Below are positions 16,628-24,360 of a DNA stretch of 28,855 nt, in pieces. The position numbers and the translations under genes were made by a program. Numbering within the stretch: position 1 is the first letter of the stretch; the number at the start of each line of letters is the position of its first letter. Origin of the DNA: an uncultured Prevotella sp. (GTDB lineage: Bacteria; Bacteroidota; Bacteroidia; Bacteroidales; Bacteroidaceae); NCBI GenBank assembly GCA_937906495.1, contig CALCVT010000013.1, forward strand, positions 1-28,855, written 5' to 3'. The notes under the pieces are model-generated. The model was not told where the DNA came from, did not search any database, and saw only the letters and a program-made list of their open reading frames with translations.

Positions 16628-17122
16628 AATAATAAGCTGTCTGTATGCTGGCCTGCAACCAACTGCTTGCGGACTACTGCTTAAAAATAGGCCGACAAGT
16701 ATAATGAGTGAGCTAATATAAGATTTTCTGCAGGATTTAAACGCGCTCTTATTGCTATTTCGCAATTTTTCTTCTTTTTTTCGAAGTAATTCTCCGGCAA
16801 ATAACAATTTATAAGAAGCCCCTTGAAAACTTTTTTCATGTACCGCACAATACGTCAAACCAACTTTTTTGAATCTCTGTCCACAGAACGAAGCTATGCA
16901 ATGAAACTGATTTTGCAACAATAAGCAAAGTATTATTTTCCACTTCTGAGAACAATTAGCCTCAACCGAATATAGGTAATTACCAAAGGGATATTGAATT
17001 TTCTACACCTACTTTTGAATTTTCTACAAAGGGATAATGGTTTTCTAAAGGAGCGACAGAAAAGAGTTATGGTTAAACATGAGTGTTTTAACTTTCAGTC
17101 CGCCTCCAGAAAAATCTGTCCC
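16628..17122. other. Intergenic region upstream of the YbhN-type gene
   Basis: No supported gene. It should hold the promoter for the YbhN/macroglobulin transcript on the minus strand. The best -7-like match is weak (TATACTTG, plus 16696-16703) with no -33 partner. The notable content is the set of short direct repeats at 16984-17036, listed separately. Confidence 0.5.
16984..17036. repeat. Nested direct repeats, 21-bp and 43-bp spacing
   Basis: TTGAATTTTCTACA occurs at 16994-17007 and again at 17015-17028, exactly 21 bases apart. CAAAGGGATA occurs at 16984-16993 and 17027-17036, framing the pair. Twenty-one bases is two helical turns, so a protein could read both copies on one face. The role is unknown. 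Confidence 0.65.
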
Positions 17123-17174
17123 AAAATATAAAAACCGGTTTTCCGTACACGCTAAGTGTATGGATAACCGGTTT
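17123..17174 (-). terminator. Terminator of the AspT-type transporter gene
   Basis: Outer arms AAACCGGTT (17132-17140) and AACCGGTTT (17166-17174) pair perfectly. The stem continues inward to about 19 bp with one mismatch and one wobble around the loop GCTAA. The minus strand then runs into TTTTTATATTTT (plus 17123-17134). It starts 42 bases past the transporter stop. Confidence 0.9.
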
Positions 17175-17216
17175 GAAGAATTATGAAAAACGTAAGTTTA
17201 ATTACAAACTACGACT

Positions 17217-18932
17217 TTAGCACAAGAACAAGATGATTGCCTGAGCTACCAAAATACGCAAGAACATGGCCAAGGGATATACCGTAGAGTAACCTACAGC
17301 CGGTGCATCGTTGTTAGCAGTTTGGTTGGCATAGCCCAGTGCGGGGGGGTCGGTTGTTGAACCGGCTATCACACCCATGAGCGTGAAATAGTTGAACTTG
17401 AACTTCAAGCGGGCAATGGTACCCATGATAAGCAAGGGGATAACAGTAATGAGGAAGCCGACCCAAACATAAGTCAAGCCATCTCCATCGACTACAGTTG
17501 TCCAGAAGTTCGAACCAGCCTTAATACCTACCGATGCCAGGAAGAGCACCAAACCTATCTCGCGCAGCAAGAGGTTGGCCGATGTAGTGGTATAAGTAAC
17601 AATATGGAACTTATAGCCGTAGCAGCCAGCAAGAATAGCAATAACCAACGGACCTCCGGCAAGACCCAATTTAAGAGGGGTTGCCATACCGGGGAACTGG
17701 AAAGGAATGCTACCAAAGATGATACCAACAAGGATACCAAGGAAGATGGCACCAATATTGGGATGATCCAAACGCTTGATAGAGTTTCCGAGCAAACGCT
17801 CTACACGAGTTACATTATCTTCGCGACCAACAACCATCAGACGGTCGCCAATCTGAATACGAAGTGTACTATCTGCAAAAAGGTCCATGCCCGAACGGGT
17901 TACACGGGTTACATTTACACCATACATGGCGCGGAACTGGATTTGTCCGAATGTTTTACCGTTAACACCCGACTGGGTTACAAGAATACGCTTTGAGATA
18001 ATGGGCGATTTCTCTGCTTCCCACTCAATAACAATAGACTTTCCTAAGAATGCAGTAATTGCATCGGCATCATCCTCAGCACAAACTGCAATCAACTCAT
18101 CGCCTACGCTGATTACCGTATCCTTGGTAGGCGAAGTTATTTCATCACCATGCTTGAAGTGTGTACAAACAAATGTACGTCCAAGGAATTGGGTCAACTG
18201 ACCAAAAGTTTTACCCTCAATTGCAGGGTTCTCAACCAAAAGCTGCAGATGATGGGGCTTGGCATGAGGATCATCCTCTTGATTGTGGCGAATCTGCTCC
18301 TCTTCTTCCTCCAACTTTATGCGGAGAATGTAACGGATGGCAATGGTTGCACCGATAATGCCGACAACACCCAAGGGGTAAGCACAAGCATAACCTGAAG
18401 CAATGTTACTGCCGCCCATGTCGATGCCCATGGTGCTGATTGCTTCCTGTGCCGCACCAAGACCGGGAGTATTGGTAACTGCACCATAAAGCACACCGAC
18501 AGCCATCGGGAGCGAGGTTTTGTCACTCGTATCGAAAACCAGGTAGTAAAGACCAAGCATGGTCAATACGTTGAGCAATACAATGCCCACCGTAATCATG
18601 TTCATCTGGACTCCACCGCGCTTGAACGACTGGAAGAAACCAGGACCTACCTGCAGACCGATACAATACACAAACAGGATAAGGCCAAAGTCTTGAATGA
18701 ACGTCAACACATTGGCAGGGCAGGCAAAGCCACCATTCGGGTCAGCAATCCCGAGCTGGTTGTAAATATGGCCTACCACAATACCTGCGAACAACACGAA
18801 GGTAACACCTAACGATATGCTGCCAATCTTGAGTTTTCCTAGAAGTACTCCTATGGAAATGACCAAGGCATACAACACAACGATATGGGCTACCGAATCA
18901 GTTGTCGTAAAAATTGATTGTAACCAATCCAT
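17217..18932 (-). CDS. AspT/YidE/YbjL-type transporter with two RCK_C domains
   Basis: A 571-residue inner-membrane transporter of the aspartate:alanine exchanger family. The order is an N-terminal block of five to six helices, two tandem TrkA-C (RCK_C) domains around residues 205-370 (each with G-K-T-F-G-Q and a G-D-[ER]-L segment), and a second block of helices ending in the A-L-G-Y-A-N-Q-T-A-N repeat signature. N-terminal counterparts are G-A-V-T-N-T-P-G-L-G-A-A-Q and, in the C half, A-G-S-T-T-D-P-P-A-L. This is the internal duplication typical of the family. I chose the start at 18932 (M-D-W-L-Q-S-I-F). The 27-residue upstream extension does not look conserved. It is monocistronic with its own terminator. 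Aspartate exchange is plausible given the aspartase gene nearby, but the substrate is not proven. Confidence 0.88.
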   Translation of the reverse strand: MDWLQSIFTTTDSVAHIVVLYALVISIGVLLGKLKIGSISLGVTFVLFAGIVVGHIYNQLGIADPNGGFACPANVLTFIQDFGLILFVYCIGLQVGPGFFQSFKRGGVQMNMITVGIVLLNVLTMLGLYYLVFDTSDKTSLPMAVGVLYGAVTNTPGLGAAQEAISTMGIDMGGSNIASGYACAYPLGVVGIIGATIAIRYILRIKLEEEEEQIRHNQEDDPHAKPHHLQLLVENPAIEGKTFGQLTQFLGRTFVCTHFKHGDEITSPTKDTVISVGDELIAVCAEDDADAITAFLGKSIVIEWEAEKSPIISKRILVTQSGVNGKTFGQIQFRAMYGVNVTRVTRSGMDLFADSTLRIQIGDRLMVVGREDNVTRVERLLGNSIKRLDHPNIGAIFLGILVGIIFGSIPFQFPGMATPLKLGLAGGPLVIAILAGCYGYKFHIVTYTTTSANLLLREIGLVLFLASVGIKAGSNFWTTVVDGDGLTYVWVGFLITVIPLLIMGTIARLKFKFNYFTLMGVIAGSTTDPPALGYANQTANNDAPAVGYSTVYPLAMFLRILVAQAIILFLC

Positions 18933-19288
18933 AAAATTGAAATAAGTATTTAGAGTTGCTTTATTCTGGTAAAGGAATGTAGTTAGCCAAAGGATGCACA
19001 TCAGTATCACCACGTGCTTCCGCTAACTTTCAGATTGAGTGCATTCCATAGGCAGCGTACAAAAATCTAAAGTCTGTACCCTGCTACAGCAGGCAACTAC
19101 TTGCTTTTGCGAAGCAAATTTAGAAAGAAAAATTTGAATGAACGCAAAATATTTAAATAATGTAGGTAACTTTGCCGTGCTGCCCGCCTTTTGGTGCAGT
19201 CAAACAGACAATTTGAATGATGTAACACTCTTTTCATTGCGTTACAAGAAGTTACAATTTTGCAACCCCCTACACTAAACGCTACCCT
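18933..19288. other. Divergent intergenic region between the transporter gene and prmA
   Basis: No gene seen. A minus-strand -7 element TAAATTTG (plus 19115-19122) could serve the transporter gene. On the plus strand TAACTTTG (19167-19174) could serve prmA with a leader of about 110 bases. Close to prmA there are two tandem GTTACAA copies 10 bases apart (around 19240-19258) and an upstream inverted TGTAAC, which may be a regulator site. None of these is certain. Confidence 0.45.
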
Positions 19289-20203
19289 ATGCAATATCTT
19301 GAATTTACATTTACAACCAATCCTGCCAACGATGCCGTGCAGGATGTTCTCTCGGCTGTGCTAGCCGATATAGGTTTTGACAGTTTTGTTCACACAGACG
19401 AACTCGACAGACCGGCACAAGGCCGAAGCGCAGATCCTGAATCGCCCGTTCTAGCCGATAAAGCCGATGAAGATTACTTCCGGTGCTACATCCAGCAAAA
19501 GCTCTTCAGCCAAGAGGCACTCGACGAGGCCATCGAAAACTTTCCGTTACCCGGTGTTGAGGTGAACTATACCATGGTCGAAGCAGAAGATAAAGATTGG
19601 AACGAAGAGTGGGAAAAAAACTACTTTAAACCACTTGTAGTAGACGGACGCTGCGTAATTGCCAGTACTTTCCACGAAAACGTACCTGAGGCAAAATACA
19701 AAATTACCATCAATCCGCAGATGTCGTTCGGTACTGGGCACCACGCTACCACCTCGCAAATGATTAGCCGTCTACTCGACGACTCTATCGAAGGACTTGA
19801 AGTTCTTGACATGGGATGCGGAACCAGCATCCTGGCTATCCTGGCACGCATGCGTGGCGCAAAACACTGCATCGGTATTGATGTTGATGAATGGTGTGTA
19901 AAGAATTCGCGCGAGAATATTGCCCTTAACAACCTTGACGGCATTGACGTAGAACTTGGCGATGCCAGTTCGCTGGCAGAAAAAGGTCCCTTCGACCTGG
20001 TAATTGCCAACATCAACTTAGGTATTCTGATAAATGATATGAAGCACTACGTAGGCTGTATGAAAGAGGGAGCCCATATTTATATGAGCGGCTTTTACGA
20101 CACTGATGTGCCCCAATTGCTGGAAGAAGCTCGTAAGCAAGGTCTTACCCTTGTAGACGAACGAGTACTCGATGGTTGGGCTTGCATTAAACTGCGCAAA
20201 TAA
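19289..20203 (+). CDS. prmA: Ribosomal protein L11 methyltransferase
   Basis: SAM-dependent methyltransferase that trimethylates ribosomal protein L11. The 304 residues match the family length. An N-terminal L11-recognition domain covers roughly residues 1-90. A linker carries D-W-N-E-E-W-E-K-N-Y-F-K-P, and the loop M-S-F-G-T-G-H-H-A-T-T comes before the Rossmann-like catalytic domain. SAM motif I is E-V-L-D-M-G-C-G-T-S near 171-180, with acidic motif II G-I-D-V-D-E. The N-I-N loop (I-A-N-I-N-L-G) is typical of PrmA. The N-terminal domain carries an acidic insert with R-S-A-D-P-E-S near residues 46-52. It is followed by a terminator-like hairpin and is probably monocistronic. Confidence 0.95.
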   Translation: MQYLEFTFTTNPANDAVQDVLSAVLADIGFDSFVHTDELDRPAQGRSADPESPVLADKADEDYFRCYIQQKLFSQEALDEAIENFPLPGVEVNYTMVEAEDKDWNEEWEKNYFKPLVVDGRCVIASTFHENVPEAKYKITINPQMSFGTGHHATTSQMISRLLDDSIEGLEVLDMGCGTSILAILARMRGAKHCIGIDVDEWCVKNSRENIALNNLDGIDVELGDASSLAEKGPFDLVIANINLGILINDMKHYVGCMKEGAHIYMSGFYDTDVPQLLEEARKQGLTLVDERVLDGWACIKLRK

Positions 20204-20257
20204 ACTGAAAACTAAAAGTTTTTCGGATTTTGTAATATAACACAACAAACAAACCGC

Positions 20258-20288
20258 AACGGCCTGCATAGTAGTTGTGCAGGCCGTT
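20258..20288 (+). terminator. Terminator-like hairpin after prmA
   Basis: Eleven-bp perfect stem, AACGGCCTGCA (20258-20268) with TGCAGGCCGTT (20278-20288), and a 9-base loop. Only a weak T-rich tail follows. It starts 54 bases past the prmA stop. Confidence 0.65.
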
Positions 20289-20480
20289 AGCTATTTATCC
20301 ATATCAATCATTTAAACGCCAATAAGTTTAGAATCTATTATTTAGGGGAAACAAGCAAACAATCAGACACTACCTCACTTACAGCCTAACAAACCGGTTA
20401 CGCACTTGCACACGATATATAACATCCATGCTTACCATCTGTCGTTAGATTTAGAATATCCTACTATAAACCAATAATAT

Positions 20481-20490
20481 TTATGCATAA
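20481..20490. promoter_or_regulatory. Palindrome TTATGCATAA upstream of argR, possible ARG-box-like site
   Basis: A perfect 10-base palindrome about 70 bases before the argR start and just upstream of its promoter. ATGCAT with AT-rich flanks recurs before the argC homologue (21111-21116). Autoregulation by ArgR is common in other bacteria, but this is not the known E. coli box, so the link is only a suggestion. Confidence 0.3.
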
Positions 20491-20497
20491 CACCCGA

Positions 20498-20524
20498 TTG
20501 TAGCAAGAAATATCTGTATATTTG
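20498..20524 (+). promoter_or_regulatory. Promoter of argR
   Basis: TATATTTG (20517-20524) fits the Bacteroidota -7 element exactly. A partial -33 TTG lies at 20498-20500. The leader to the argR ATG would be about 25 bases. Confidence 0.7.
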
Positions 20525-20553
20525 CAGCACAAACGAATAAAACAGATTCTACT

Positions 20554-21039
20554 ATGAGCAATCGAATGCAACGTCTGGAGGTTCTACGCGTTATTCTAGC
20601 CAGCACTGAAATGGGAAGTCATGAAGAAATACTTAAAGAGCTGGCACGCAATGGATGGGTGGTTACTCAAGCAACCCTTTCGCGCGACTTGAGCAAGCTA
20701 CATGCCGCGAAAGTTTTGAGCAATAACGGCTACCGCTACATCCTACCCGAGAACCCACTCTACCGCCGTACCATGAAGCCCGACGTTGTGCCACAATACC
20801 TGCGCAATACTGGGTTTTTATCCATCAACTTCTCCGGAAATATGGCCATTCTCCACACCCGTCCAGGCTATGCGGCAGGCTTGGCTTCAGACATTGACAG
20901 TAATAACCTTTCGACAGTGGCCGGGTCGTTAGCCGGCGATGACACCATTCTTATAATCATTAACGAAGGCGCTACGCGTCAAGAGTTTACCGACGAACTG
21001 GCTACCATTATTCCCGCAGTCAAGAGTGTGGTTCTCTAA
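20554..21039 (+). CDS. argR: Arginine repressor
   Basis: A 161-residue DNA-binding regulator of arginine metabolism. The N-terminal winged helix-turn-helix covers about residues 1-70, with the recognition segment T-Q-A-T-L-S-R-D-L-S-K-L-H-A near 37-50. The C-terminal oligomerisation and arginine-binding domain contains A-G-L-A-S-D-I-D and the arginine-contacting G-D-D-T motif in S-L-A-G-D-D-T near 132-138. In characterised relatives the protein is a hexamer that binds operator DNA when arginine is bound. A good promoter precedes it. The argC homologue starts 119 bases downstream on the same strand, which fits a regulator-target arrangement, although the rest of the arginine pathway is not in this window. 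Confidence 0.95.
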   Translation: MSNRMQRLEVLRVILASTEMGSHEEILKELARNGWVVTQATLSRDLSKLHAAKVLSNNGYRYILPENPLYRRTMKPDVVPQYLRNTGFLSINFSGNMAILHTRPGYAAGLASDIDSNNLSTVAGSLAGDDTILIIINEGATRQEFTDELATIIPAVKSVVL

Positions 21040-21158
21040 GCATCCATAGCCCAATCACAAGCACTACATGAAAGCCTTGCCCTTAAAAGTGTATGGTTCT
21101 CTATAATATGATGCATATAACTGGATTGTCGAATAATCTTTGCAAGTAACCCTTATCT

Positions 21159-22130
21159 ATGATCCGAATTGGCCTTATTGGTGGATCCGGTTACGCTGCC
21201 GGAGAACTCTGCCGACTGTTGCTTAACCATCCTGAAGCCGAAATTGTTTTTGCCTATAGCGAAACCTACGCGGAACAATTGATTGCTGACTGCCACGAAG
21301 GGCTGTACGGCGAAACAGACTTGTGCTACACCAACGAACTGCTCTTTGACGAAGTTGATGTTGTTTTTGTGTGTCTGACCAATAGCAGTAGTGCAGACTT
21401 TTTGGCCGATCACTATATACCGGCCGATGTGCGTATCATTGACATGGGACAAGACTTCCGTATGGAAGCTGAGGACAACGACTATGTGTACGGACTGCCC
21501 GAATTAAACCGCACACTCATCAGTAATGCCCTGCACATTGCCTGTCCAGGTAGCCTGGCCACCTGCTTGCAACTCGGCATGCTACCCTTAGCCGAGGCTG
21601 GCATGCTGCAAGGAGATGTGGTAGCACACCTATTGACCGGAGCTACCGATACCGAAGGTATCAATAACGAAGCAAACCCCTGCTTTGCCTGGCGTACTGA
21701 CAACTTAAGTATTTACCAGGCCTTTAAACATCCGCAAATACCCGAAACTTTACAGGCCATCAGCCAATTACAACCAGATTTTCAAGGGGAACTGGACCTC
21801 ATCCCCATACGAGGGAATTTTTCTAGAGGCATTTTTGCCACTCTGCTGCTCAATTGTGTGGCACCCATTGAGGAGGTGGAAGGTTGTTACTTTGACTTTT
21901 ATAGTGAAGCCTCCTTTACACATTACATTAACCGTCCCTTCGACTTGAAGCAGGTAATTAACACCAACAAAGGACTGATTTATGCCGAACGCTTCCGCAA
22001 CAAACTGCTCGTTACCATAGGTATTGACAATCTGCTCAAGGGGTCTGCCGGCCAAGCTGTGCAAAACATGAATTTGGCCTTCGGACTTGAAGAGACAACA
22101 GGACTCAGGCTCAAATCAACAGCCTTTTAA
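21159..22130 (+). CDS. argC: ArgC homologue with substituted catalytic residues
   Basis: A 323-residue homologue of N-acetyl-gamma-glutamyl-phosphate reductase, the NADPH enzyme of arginine synthesis. The nucleotide loop G-L-I-G-G-S-G-Y-A-A-G-E (5-16), the H-E-G-L-Y-G-E segment (46-52), Y-G-L-P-E-L-N-R (111-118) and the C-terminal N-L-L-K-G-S-A-G-Q-A-V-Q-N-M-N (291-305) are intact, so the fold is preserved. The active site is not. The usual P-G-C is P-G-S, with Ser132 at the nucleophile position and Cys129 three residues earlier, and the general-base His of the H-x-H-x-P-E motif is Gln193 in K-H-P-Q-I-P-E. The T-G-x-S/T-G-A-G loop is also changed, to T-G-A-T-D-T-E-G. The reading frame is clean over its full length. 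It could be a divergent enzyme, a pseudoenzyme or a regulator-type paralogue. The gene symbol marks homology only. Confidence 0.85.
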   Translation: MIRIGLIGGSGYAAGELCRLLLNHPEAEIVFAYSETYAEQLIADCHEGLYGETDLCYTNELLFDEVDVVFVCLTNSSSADFLADHYIPADVRIIDMGQDFRMEAEDNDYVYGLPELNRTLISNALHIACPGSLATCLQLGMLPLAEAGMLQGDVVAHLLTGATDTEGINNEANPCFAWRTDNLSIYQAFKHPQIPETLQAISQLQPDFQGELDLIPIRGNFSRGIFATLLLNCVAPIEEVEGCYFDFYSEASFTHYINRPFDLKQVINTNKGLIYAERFRNKLLVTIGIDNLLKGSAGQAVQNMNLAFGLEETTGLRLKSTAF

Positions 22131-22176
22131 AACGCTTTCTTTCCCTTATTTTCAGAATAAATTAACCCTTATAGAC

Positions 22177-22215
22177 AAAAAGTCTCCCAGTGCTTGATGC
22201 ACTGGGAGACTTTTT
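22177..22215. terminator. Bidirectional terminator between argC and aspA
   Basis: Perfect 17-bp stem from AAAAAGTCTCCCAGTGC (22177-22193) and its complement (22199-22215) around the loop TTGAT. Five A on one side and five T on the other give a T-run on both strands. It serves the two converging genes. Confidence 0.95.
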
Positions 22216-22260
22216 AATTATTCAGCAAGCCAAGCATTACACCAGGCCTGGATACTGCTA

Positions 22261-23688
22261 TTAACATTTGGGATGGATGTCGAGTTTAACAGGACGCACC
22301 ATGTTCTTAGGATCAAGGATGGCATCAAGATCTTCCTGTGTAAGGATACCTTCTTCGAGTACCAAATCAACCACACTGCGACCTGTTTCCATAGCCTTCT
22401 TGGCTATAGTTGTAGAGTGCTCGTAACCGATATAGGGGTTAAGAGCAGTTACGATACCAATGCTATTGTGCACCTCTTCGCGACATTTGTCTTCATTGGC
22501 AGTAATACCTTCAATGCAAAGCGTGCGGAGTGTATCGAAGGCATTGGCCATAAGGTCAACTGACTCAAAGCAGCACTGAGCCATTACCGGCTCCATAGCG
22601 TTGAGTTCCATTTGCGAAGCCTCGCCAGCCATCGTTACACACAATTCGTTACCGATTACCTTGAAAGCAACCTGGCTGATAACTTCAGGAATAACAGGGT
22701 TTACCTTACCGGGCATGATAGACGAACCGGGCTGACGTGCAGGCAAATTGATTTCGCCCAAACCGCAACGCGGGCCACTAGCCAACAAACGAAGGTCGTT
22801 GCTAATTTTGCTCATCTTCACAGCTACACGCTTCAAGGCCGACATATAGCCAACCATACACGAGGTGTCTGAAGTAGCTCCAACCCAGTCTTCAGCAAGC
22901 ACAACATTCCAACCTGTGATACGGGCAAGCGCCTCGACCGACTTTTCTGCATATCCCGGCTCAGAGCAGATACCTGTACCGATAGCCGTAGCACCCATAT
23001 TAACAGTCAAGAAGTCGGCTGCAGCCTCATTAAGGTGCACCAGTTCGTTTTCAAGAATGCTGGCAAAGCCTCCAAAGGTTTGTCCAAGTGTCATGGGCAC
23101 AGCGTCTTCAAGCTGCGTACGTCCCATTTTTACTATATGCGCAAAAGCTTCTGATTTTGCACGCAAGGCAGCAATGAGTTCCTGAAGGTGCGGCAAAAGA
23201 GCCATGTGCGAAGCATAGAGTCCCATATGGATGGCCGTAGGGTAAGCATCATTCGTAGACTGCGAACGATTCACGTGGTCGTGCGAAGAGCAGTACTCAT
23301 ATTCACCGGGCTTATGTCCCATTTCTATAAGGGCAAGATTCGCTATCACCTCGTTGGCATTCATATTGGTACTTGTACCTGCACCACCCTGAATCATATC
23401 TACGGGGAACTGGTCGTGGTGCTTGCCTTCGAGAATTGCTTTGCAAGCAGCCTGTATACCATTATATTGTGCATCGGTCAGGAGTCCCAGCTGATGGTTG
23501 GCATCTGCAGCAGCCCATTTAGTATAGGCAAGTCCGTTAATAAAGAGCGGATACTGATCGAGGCGGAAACGGCTGATTTTAAAGTTTTCAACGCCACGAA
23601 GGGTTTGGATACCATAAAGTGCATCGGCGGGCAACTCGCGCTGACCAAGAAGGTCATGTTCTAAGCGCATGGGTTTGTTATTTTCCAT
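22261..23688 (-). CDS. aspA: Aspartate ammonia-lyase (aspartase)
   Basis: Converts aspartate to fumarate and ammonia. It belongs to the aspartase/fumarase superfamily and is a cytoplasmic homotetramer in characterised relatives. The protein has 475 residues, usual for aspartase. The N-terminal Y-G-I-Q-T-L-R-G-V-E-N-F (25-36) favours aspartase over class II fumarase. Substrate-site segments G-T-S-T-N-M-N (104-110) and S-S-H-D-H-V-N-R-S-Q-S-T-N-D (134-147) are present. The flexible signature loop G-S-S-I-M-P-G-K-V-N-P lies at 321-331, with catalytic Ser in S-S (322-323). It has a good promoter on the minus strand and shares a terminator with argC. Together with the AspT-type carrier about 3.3 kb away it could supply fumarate for anaerobic respiration, which is inference. 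Confidence 0.94.
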   Translation of the reverse strand: MENNKPMRLEHDLLGQRELPADALYGIQTLRGVENFKISRFRLDQYPLFINGLAYTKWAAADANHQLGLLTDAQYNGIQAACKAILEGKHHDQFPVDMIQGGAGTSTNMNANEVIANLALIEMGHKPGEYEYCSSHDHVNRSQSTNDAYPTAIHMGLYASHMALLPHLQELIAALRAKSEAFAHIVKMGRTQLEDAVPMTLGQTFGGFASILENELVHLNEAAADFLTVNMGATAIGTGICSEPGYAEKSVEALARITGWNVVLAEDWVGATSDTSCMVGYMSALKRVAVKMSKISNDLRLLASGPRCGLGEINLPARQPGSSIMPGKVNPVIPEVISQVAFKVIGNELCVTMAGEASQMELNAMEPVMAQCCFESVDLMANAFDTLRTLCIEGITANEDKCREEVHNSIGIVTALNPYIGYEHSTTIAKKAMETGRSVVDLVLEEGILTQEDLDAILDPKNMVRPVKLDIHPKC

Positions 23689-23756
23689 GTTTGTCAGATA
23701 AAATAAGATTGTGATGGTTAGTGTTAGGCCACAGACTTACTGCTGCCTCACTTGTA

Positions 23757-23788
23757 CAAAGGTACAATTTAGTTTTTGAATGTACCAA
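23757..23788 (-). promoter_or_regulatory. Promoter of aspA
   Basis: On the minus strand, TTGG (plus 23785-23788), a 20-base spacer and TACCTTTG (plus 23757-23764), a full match to TAnnTTTG. The leader is about 60 bases. Confidence 0.75.
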
Positions 23789-24186
23789 GCCGTCAGCCTA
23801 TATTTTTACTTTTTCGGCTGCGCTGTAAATCAACAATTTTAGAACAAATGTCATTTTATATTCCGAATTGCAGACAATACACAAGCAAAGCGAGCGAAAG
23901 CGGGCATTCCGCCTCTTTTTGTTCAGTGCAATTGGCATTCTGAAATTCATAAAACGTTTTTAAAAGGCTACTCTCTTTATGATGGGGCTATTTACCTATT
24001 TAGCATCAAACTCCTCTATCCGACTATTCTTATCCATACTTTGCAGGCACTTGGCACACAGTCATTGACACCATTTTGCATGCAAAAGTCCGGGAGTCCG
24101 CATTAAAGTGTATCGAATAACTATTCAACAAGAAGATATTGACAAAATGAACTGAACTGGTAATACTTTGAGTAAATTATATTTTG
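23789..24186. other. Intergenic region between divergent aspA and the MBOAT gene
   Basis: No gene seen. A small GCGG-GCATT-CCGC hairpin near 23900-23913 is followed by CTCTTTTTG, which could be a stray weak terminator on the plus strand. The rest is AT-rich with no repeats of note. Confidence 0.45.
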
Positions 24187-24194
24187 TAATTTTG
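24187..24194 (+). promoter_or_regulatory. -7 element of the MBOAT operon
   Basis: TAATTTTG matches TAnnTTTG. A TTTG at 24167-24170 is 16 bases upstream, shorter than the usual 19 to 21. It implies a leader of about 160 bases that contains the GC-rich hairpin at 24274-24323. Confidence 0.55.
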
Positions 24195-24273
24195 CAGCGG
24201 CTTTAGCACTTGAACAACATCCTTACAATACATGTTCAACAAAGCCTCAGTTACAGCAGACTCCTACTGCACT

Positions 24274-24323
24274 GCCCCCACCCCGCTTAACCATTTTCCA
24301 TTTAAGTTTAGGGGGGTGGGGGC
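24274..24323 (+). promoter_or_regulatory. GC-rich long hairpin in the MBOAT leader
   Basis: GCCCCCACCCC (24274-24284) pairs perfectly with GGGGTGGGGGC (24313-24323). Inside it CTTAA (24286-24290) pairs with TTAAG (24302-24306). It ends 37 bases before the MBOAT ATG and lacks a T-run. The G-rich arm has runs of six and five G. It may act as an attenuator, an mRNA stabiliser or a G-quadruplex element. Confidence 0.6.
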
Positions 24324-24360
24324 GGTTATATCCCCATACTTTTAGACGGTTCAGCAACAC

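Noticed and set aside
16628..16921. N-terminal extension of the YbhN-type gene by 98 codons
   Set aside because: Cys/Lys/Ser-rich with no family match. The membrane helices begin right after the ATG at 16627.
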